Below, piece by piece: positions 56,346-64,000 of a DNA stretch of 64,000 nt. Both the position numbers and the translations under genes were made by a program. The stretch comes from Ditylenchus dipsaci (taxonomy: Eukaryota; Nematoda; Chromadorea; Rhabditida; Anguinidae): positions 992,001 to 1,056,000 of the forward strand of contig SADC01001184.1 of NCBI GenBank assembly GCA_004194705.1. The letters are read 5' to 3'. Each line of letters starts with the position of its first letter. The first letter of the stretch is position 1. The notes beneath the pieces are model-generated. The model saw only the letters and a program-made list of their open reading frames with translations, ran no database searches and was not told where the DNA came from.

Positions 56346-59300
56346 CTCAAGTAAAAACATTATTTGTTTATTTTAATTGCAAATTTTGTGGCACTAAGCG
56401 ATGTTTTCGCATGATAAAAACTTATTTTGAGAGCAGATTGGTCAAAAACCTCAACAAAAATATGATCGGAATTATATATTTATTTAGTGTCTTTGATGAA
56501 ACTTGCTCAACTTATATACGCAAAATGCCTCTGGCAATAATTTTTTTTCTTTTTCCCACTATTGAGGTTTGATAAGACTTGCCAAGAAAACAATATCCTA
56601 AACATGCAGTCCATTCTTTAAATAAATATTTAATAGTCGACGATGCTCAGTAAAAGTTCGTCCTTCCTTGTTAAAACTGCTATGTTTGATTAAAGAAACC
56701 ATTAAGTACATAAGCTGCGGTGGTATCCTATGTCCAATTAATTGGTATATGCTGCAATCTAATTGCCTTCTTCAAGTAGTTTTAAAAGACAGCAAAAAAT
56801 TTCGTCTTTTAGAGTACAGGGTCCTCGCTGATTTTTAAAACACCTCTTTTTCTATTTAGCTCACCTTCCTTTCAAAAAATATTGACGATATCACAACGCA
56901 ACCACGACATGATAAAAATAAAAAAAACCATCCGTAGAAGCTTTTTAGGATGCACACCAAAAATCAAAATTTTATCAATAGATATTTTTGTAAAACAACT
57001 ACTAAAAGTAGGATGCGAACCTTTTTTTTATGTAAAGGGCCATTGCCGTCTCCGACAACGGTTGTCCCCCAATTTAGAAAAAATTCCTAATCAGTGAACT
57101 TCTGTACGGATTTTTCAACTTGGTTTCTAACACAACTTAACCTAAAATAAAATTCTAGCGATTGTTTTGTTAGAACCAAGCTGAAAAATCCGTACATAAG
57201 TTCAATGATTAGGCGAAATTTTCTGAATTGGCGGGGAGCAATCCAAAACGCGCGGCCATGGCCCTTTAACGTAAGTGGGGAGGGAAAATTGAGCCATTTT
57301 AGATCGCCTAATTGAAATTGTCCTATTTCAAAATATGTCACGGTCTTGAGTGAAGTAACAGTCGAAAAATTGTCAACAAATCATCCAAGTTGGCATTGGC
57401 TCTATTTCGATCTGCCTTATCTAAAATAACCCAATTTTCTCCTCCTCGTGTAAATCCCCTTTTTGAAACTATTATTGAAGTCACTAAAGTATTTCTAAAG
57501 CTCAAAAAAGTTCCAAAATGCTTGCTTTTATACCCTGTAAAAGTAAAAAGCTTTTCTCAGACTTGTTTAAACACACAACCTATTCTAGAAGCTAATTCCT
57601 TATTCGGAATTGGAAAAAGGGAGGTAGAAAGGGGAGGAACATCTAGAGAAGAGGTCTTGAGAAAATAATTTGTTTGCATCATTCTTCTCAATGTCCCTTA
57701 CTTCTGGGTGCTGCTCCACAAATAACAGGGCAAGAGTCTAGGTTAGCTGAGTTACACACACACTTGTTGTTATTATTTTACCTTTAGCGGCTTCCAAGCA
57801 ACATATCATTAAAGTGTTCTCACGTCTTGTATTATTTATGCCCCATTCCTCCAAAATACCAATATACTAGGTTATTCACCACCACTGACGACAGGTAAAC
57901 ACAATTGCCTTTTTGTTCAGGGAATTTTTTCTGAGTATGTGACCTCTTTGAAAAACACGGAAACCATTTTCCTCGTTCCGTCATTTTTTGTGACTTTTGC
58001 TATGAACAGTTTTTTAAAAGTTTTTTCTAACTGTGTAATTAAAAAAGAGTTTTAAAATCATGTATTTATGTGTGTGTGTCTAGATGGCATGTTCTTTATA
58101 ACTTTTTCAGACTAATAAAGAAGTTTGAGAAACTGCCCTTGGAACTTTTTTCTTCCTTTCTTCCACTAATTATGAATTATTTAAATAAGTTAAAGAAAAT
58201 AAAGCTCTTGTTGTTTTGTGTGTTTGCCTTTTTGTTTTTGGCAGATGAACATATACGGATTGGAGCACAAGACTCTTTGTAACTTATTTTAGCAAACATG
58301 TATTGTTAGGTGCAAACTTAGTTTTGTTTGTTAAATTTAGTTACAGGATGGAAATTTCGCTAAATTTGGGGCAGCAATAAATGATGTCTTGATTGTGAAT
58401 GTTATAGCTTTAACTTTAAACTGATCTTGTAGCCGAACTGTCGAAGATAATTTCTGATCCAGTCAACTCTCGATTTCACGCCACCCTTGAAAAGTTCGTT
58501 CCCACCTAGGGTCCGACATTTTTTAACCAAATTACGATTGCCCATCACATTTGTTATCAGAAATTGTTGATTTTGGGCAATTTTATTTATTTTTTATGAT
58601 GTTTAGAAAGACTAATTGACAAAAAGATGAAACAATTTTTTTACTGCGCTTAAGCATTTACAGTCGACGCTCGATTTAACGACACCTTTATGGATCGTTT
58701 AATCGAGCGTCGACTGTATAAAAAACGAGAAACTCATAGATGACCAAATTGAAAAAGAGCTAACATTTCGATAACAAGTCTTTTTTTTTTGGTTTCAACT
58801 GCCAGCTTTAAATATTTAGTTTACAATTAGAATTATATGATTTGCCGCCGTGAGACAATTTTTTAAAGTTAAAAATAACATCACTTGTTCTATTCTTTCT
58901 AGCATTCCCACCAATTCTATTTCTGGTAAAGTGTCCTATTATTAAAAAAAACTCATCTATACATAACCTTGCGCTACCTTGTCAGTCTCGAAATTTTAGC
59001 CACCACAAAAGAATTCCATAGGTTTAAGCTGGAGATGAAAAAAAAACTTGTCATAGGACTTTTGCCATTAATTAGTTTAGGTCAAACGCAAAGGGCAGTA
59101 ATTAATATCCAAAACATTTCCATGTGTTTTTTATAAATCATTCTATTTACCCCCCCCCCAAAGCCACTTAGAGAAGCTCAATTCTAGTTATATAAGATTA
59201 ATAGTCCATCGCACTTTCTTTTTGCTTCAAATAAATATTCTAGCCTCGAAGTAAATATTTTGCAACAAATATAAATTTTGTTCCGAAAAATATTTTTCAG

Positions 59301-62111
59301 TCTAAATTATTTTTTGCGCCAGCGCCCAGTCGGTTTTTCTTCGGATAGGTCGGTTTAAAAGACCGGTTTTCGGTTACGGTATTTTTAAAAATTTCGGTCA
59401 GTTTACTGACTTACACCCGGTTTTTAGTTTTGTTTTATTGGCAGAGTAACCAATTGTCGGTAGACCGATCGGTTATTATACTAATTTTGCGTCTCGAAAT
59501 GAATACTTTTTTTCTTAAAAATGTCAGCGTTTTGTTGTCTTTAACAACTTTCTGGTTCTTTAAAATATAGTGAAACTTTTTTCACGCCTTTTTTGCAATT
59601 CATACTTAATCACATGCTAAAAAAGCAAAAAAGAAAATAAGCTGCAGGTGCTAAAAACTTTGATTCTACCCTTTCCTTTTTTAATATACCCAAAAAGTAT
59701 GATAGAAACAACATATTTTCAAGAACTTCGCATTAAAACTTGGCCAGAAGAATGTCTCTTGGACAGCGGCCGTTAAATATTAATAATATCCATCCAAAAG
59801 CTGTTGCTGCTGTTTTCTAAAGTAGGTTATGCCTTTCTAAAATTATTTTTCTTTTGAAATCGAAACAACTTTTCCTCTCTTTAATTTATTTCCTGCAGAG
59901 CCAAGAGGAAGTGCACACACATTCGCGAGTATACGGCTGACTTTCAGCTGGGATAACTAACTCGCCAAGGCACAAAAAACGTTTTTTTGACTACTTATAG
60001 TATTATTTTAAATCTTGAAAGTGTTCTGCGTGTAGACAGACAATGTATCAGAAAAATGTTCAAATTGAAAGTGTATGTAAAGACAAACAAGCAATTATTT
60101 CGAATTAGCATTATTCTATTAGAAAATACTTTTACTTATTTTGATTCTGACAATTTGATCGGTGCTAAGAAAAAATCCTAAATCTTCGGATTTTAACCGC
60201 GGCAAAAATTCGGAACCTTCTGATTAAACCATGTTGCTCCAAAATGGTTCTGATGTGAAAATTCAGGATCCTGCCGCTGTTCTTGTTTCAAAATTCGGGA
60301 TTTCTACATACCATCAAAAATAGTTCCTTTAAGAGCTTCTGTATATGATTCAAAACTACATGATTTCGAATTTTTTAACGTGCCCTTACGTCGACCTTTT
60401 TCAAAAATAGAAATATGTGGCACGACCATCGAAAATGCAATTTTAACTGTTAATTCTCTCTGTCCAACTATCAAAGAGACCATTCTATCAGGTCACGAAG
60501 ATTTGTTAGTAAAGTTATAATTTTTTTAAAGTTATAAGACCATGAAAATTGATAAGCACAGCAATTTGTGAAATTCAAATTTGCACGTGACTAACCTAAT
60601 TGGTCAATATCTTTTCGAATTAATTTTTTTGTGTGCATTTTTTATTTGAATTTTAGAAGTTGACTAATATAAAACACATTTTAGAATAGAAAGCTGTGAG
60701 CAGCGCAAGTCACCCAACTCGTCCGATTTGGCAATGTCAAGCAACGTTGGGCTCAACTAGCGGATGGATAAAAATTTTGAACAAATTTTAAATTCGAACA
60801 AAAATAATTAAAAAAAAAGATTAACCTGGTGGTCCCAGGGTGGTCCCTCGGTGTTAGGTTGGTCCCGCGCAAACTCGAATTTTGTAAATTTCTGTACTTA
60901 TCAAATTGCATGGTCTTTTTAATAAAAGATAGCCAGCGATACTCTTCTTAGAATTTCTAGCTATGATTTTTTGAATGACTTGCAGCAAAAGTTTCTTGCT
61001 CAGATTAAACTACATAAAGCTTACAAAATCTATTGAAAACGGAATTAAGAAAATAGGTACACAGGTTGGTCTTGAAGTCATGTCCTTGTTTCTAAAGTGC
61101 AAAGTACGAAAATAACTGTTTTTTGTTTTAAGAATGTCCATTATGTGCGTGGGCATGTATTTCAAGTCGACCCGCAACTACGTCATCAACATCAAAACGA
61201 GAAACACATTACCTATTCCTCCACTCTCAGTCCAAAAACCACTTCAATACTCCAAAAAGATAATGCCATAGGAACAAAAAGGGTCATTTGTCTTTTCGCC
61301 TATTTACCCACCTACCCAAAAGCCGATTTAGCGTTGCTGAAGTATATGCGGGGCAGCGAAGAAAAGGCAAACTCAGGATGCCTGCTCATTCATCATTTCC
61401 TTCAAGGGCATTCCACTCAATTGTCTAATATTGTTGTGGTGGTAGCTCATGCCTCTGGCCTACCCTAATCCTTAATGTGGGGAGGTGCGGAGCAGTGACT
61501 ACTACTACCACTACTCTATTACCACCCCCATTGACTTGGTGCTGTTTTACATGTCTTCCATCCACCTACCACAAATTCCTGGATGCCCATTTCCTGCCCT
61601 CCTTTGCTTTTTTTCTCACTGCCTAATTTGTTTAGTAGAATCAGACAAATTACTGTTCTTATGCAGCTGGTTAGAGAATTAAATATGTGCTTTTTTGCTT
61701 TAAGATATTTTTTTGTGTTTATCTATAAATCTGGAGGCATTGATTCATGAGAATTTATTAATGGTTATGAGACCAGCACTACTACTTCCTAGAGAGGATA
61801 TACCCCTTCAATGAGTGGGATATACCCCCTTCTTGCCAATTAATTATGCAAATGAAAAAAGTTTAATGACAAATTGACAAGTCAACCAATTTTTTAGCTA
61901 GAATTTTTGTTGTTTAGGTGTGAGAAAATTTTTTGGTGTGTTTTTGTGTGCGTGACTTTTTTAAAGGACCAATTGTTTGAAAGTTTTGAATACTTTAAAA
62001 TGCAATTTTAAAATTGCGAATCTCGGACGTTTTCCATCAGTTTTGAGGTTTTTACTCTAATCAAAGCGAAAAGATCAAACAGGTTCTTGACTATAAATCG
62101 AACGCTCAATC
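56346..62111 (+). repeat. tandem duplication, copy 2
   Basis: Direct repeat of 50578-56345, about 5766 bases. The differences I noticed are almost all one-base indels, many in A or T runs, with very few substitutions (for example TAGGATT at about 53064 versus TAGAATT). Either a very recent duplication or an assembly artefact. Confidence 0.9.
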
Positions 62112-64000
62112 GGAACAAATGTTCAAAAATCCGACAAACACCATTGTTTTTTCAAGAATTGAATTCAAACATTCTTCTCTACCACCAATTTTACTTTTGA
62201 ATTAAGCGAAAAACACGACACACTTTTGTAAATAATTAATGGATTTTCAGTGAACATATGCGTGTTATATAATAAAGCCCTAAAAAGTGATTTTAGATTA
62301 AGTCACCTTTCGTGAAGCACCCTCTTTTGTTTCTCCTATAATATGTTATGTTGTTTTTAATTATTTATTTTTTCAAGGAATTTTAAAATAATATTGAAAG
62401 TATACCGGTTAAGGGGCATACCAGCGCGTTACACTGCAAATAAGGAGGGGGACCAGCAATTTATTTTTCTCATGACCGTTTTCTATAATCGTTCTACCTG
62501 ATACGACGACAGTATTCTGCCTACTTATTAAAAGTAGGATAAGGTCATGAATATCAGATTGGACATGAACAAGTGAAAACAAGGAAGATTTTCGAAAAAT
62601 TGCTGGTCCCGCCTTAATTTGCAGTGTAACGCACTGGTATGCCCTTTAAATAAACTAATTTCAAGTCAGAAAATCTTAAAACAAAAAAAATCGTTTTATT
62701 CATTGTATATTTTTTTATTAGTCTTGTCTATTTTAGAATATTTTTTATGCTCAGATCATTTGGCAACTATTAAGAAACATTTTAATAACCTTGTTTCTTG
62801 GCGTTTACTTATCATATACCCTATCTTCTTTTACATTCCACTATAATTTAGCAACGACATAAAAAATGTTCATCCAATAAAATAATCGCACTTGCAGCAA
62901 TAATATTTTCCTATATTTCTGTCAATTTCTTTATCCTCTGGCTAGAAACCGATTAAATTTGAGTAAAAAAACACTTGTAAATCATCCCTTATTTGTAGTC
63001 TAGAGGTTCTGCCATTTTTCGAGCCATAATCCTTCCTCAATCTCCACCAGTTGCTTTATCACATCATTGTCCTATTCTGATTGTAGTTTAAACGCTAGGC
63101 GTAAACTAAAATGAAGAAATTCCGATGTTGCTTATACCAACAATCACTAAGTTTTGAAGCTCGAAAATAATTGCCTCTGCTGAATGTTTTACTCCCGTAC
63201 ACTTATTTCATCCACTTCTTTGCCGAGGTCGAAAAAAATAATAGGCAATGGTGAATGCGATTGTCAACTTTCATTTGCGAAATATGTCTGAGCGTCAGAA
63301 TAACTTCTTTCCACTGCTTTATCAAAGTCAAAATCGTGCCTTGGCACCATGTGCGTGTCTTATGTTTTACGCAGAAGAGCCCAAAAAGATTTGGACAAGA
63401 ATTAAGAATCTGGACACGAAAATGGAGTGTTTCTATTTTTTATCATTATTAAAAACACCAATTTTTCAATATAATTATCTTCCAGACTCTATATATTTTG
63501 TATTCGAAAACGGTTGCTTGTATCTAAAACCCCTGATTAGCGCATTTTTCAGTCACACATCTTTTACTCATTCCATTTTTAAGCAACCAATAATTATTAG
63601 GGGCTACTCATCTACTCATTTTAGCTGAACAGCATCATCATAATCGGTTTTCGCTTCCACTAAGGGATATAATTATTTTTTGCCTAAATAAATATTTACT
63701 TTCTAGCTTGTGCTGCTGGTGATGGTGGTAGTAGTGGTGTAATAGTCTTCTGGTGATGATGATATGCTTGGTATATCAAATATTTTTAAGGAGAAAACAA
63801 ATCTTGAGTTGAAATGTGTTTATTTATCCAAAACGTTTATATTTCTTGCAACCTGAGATTAAGTTTTTCAATGCAACCGAGTTTCGATATAATCGCACCC
63901 CTTTTCCAAAAAAAGAGTGTCACTAAATCGAGATCTGTTGGTATTAATTAGCGTTTTTTTTTAAGATTGGTGAAATCGGAATTCTTGCGATTTTCCTGAT
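62112..64000. other. right flank, no gene recognised
   Basis: Unique sequence after the duplication. Apart from the MITE 62413-62645 it is AT-rich with chance frames (for example 63248-63628, plus strand, no domain recognised). Near 63880-63950 a segment (CGAGTTTCGATATAATCG, then CTAAATCGAG) resembles a pogo-type end cut off by the window. Confidence 0.35.
62413..62645. mobile_element. TTAA-flanked MITE, GGGGCATACCAGC ends
   Basis: TTAA at 62409-62412 and 62646-62649. Shares GCGCGTTACACTGCAAAT with the copy in the fucosyltransferase intron (18543-18773). Confidence 0.7.

Overview
This is a eukaryotic nuclear segment, almost certainly from a small-intron invertebrate animal. It is AT-rich, genes are split by many short GT-AG introns (about 45-75 bases where uninterrupted), and the recognisable proteins are animal housekeeping proteins. 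Nothing bacterial is present (no operons, ribosome binding sites or CRISPR). Phylum cannot be fixed from the sequence alone.

Genes, left to right: the 3' part of an unrecognised gene enters at the left edge (1-762, +). A proline/glutamine/tyrosine-rich C-terminus lies at 11173-12038 (+). The catalytic C-terminal exons of an alpha-1,3-fucosyltransferase-like enzyme lie at 18209-19340 (-), and a small two-exon unknown at 21503-21815 (-). A divergent pair, mitochondrial ribosomal protein L10 (29223-30746, -) and ZRANB2 (31723-33366, +), shares a promoter region. A YIPF1/YIPF2-type Golgi membrane protein lies at 48597-50267 (+). Some weaker exon candidates are listed with low confidence.

Most of the window is DNA transposon debris, often nested. 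One class has 8-bp target duplications with hAT-like ends; three members retain pieces of a BED/hAT transposase. Others are: a PIF/Harbinger-like element with a MADF protein (13488-14990), a Harbinger-like foldback with tRNA-like sequence in its arms (16289-17929), a Merlin fragment (1584-2139), a MULE fragment inside long inverted arms (39157-42290), TTAA-flanked palindromes, and TA-flanked MITEs.

The most striking pattern is that most 8-bp-duplication elements carry near their ends an array of a short word of about 7-18 bases, usually inverted between the two ends and different in each element. Examples are GCCGTTTGACCTTAA, AAATGTCGCGTCC, CAGCCGGCTGAGG and ATCGCAGCGCAAC. They insert into each other up to three or four levels deep (33.6-35.1 kb and 35.5-37.8 kb). 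I read the words as element-specific transposase-binding arrays; this is inference.

The right fifth is a near-identical direct tandem duplication of about 5.77 kb (50578-56345 and 56346-62111). The copies differ almost only by one-base indels. Three genes also show one-base reading-frame breaks of the same sense. Together these suggest residual long-read errors, so open frames here should be read with that in mind.
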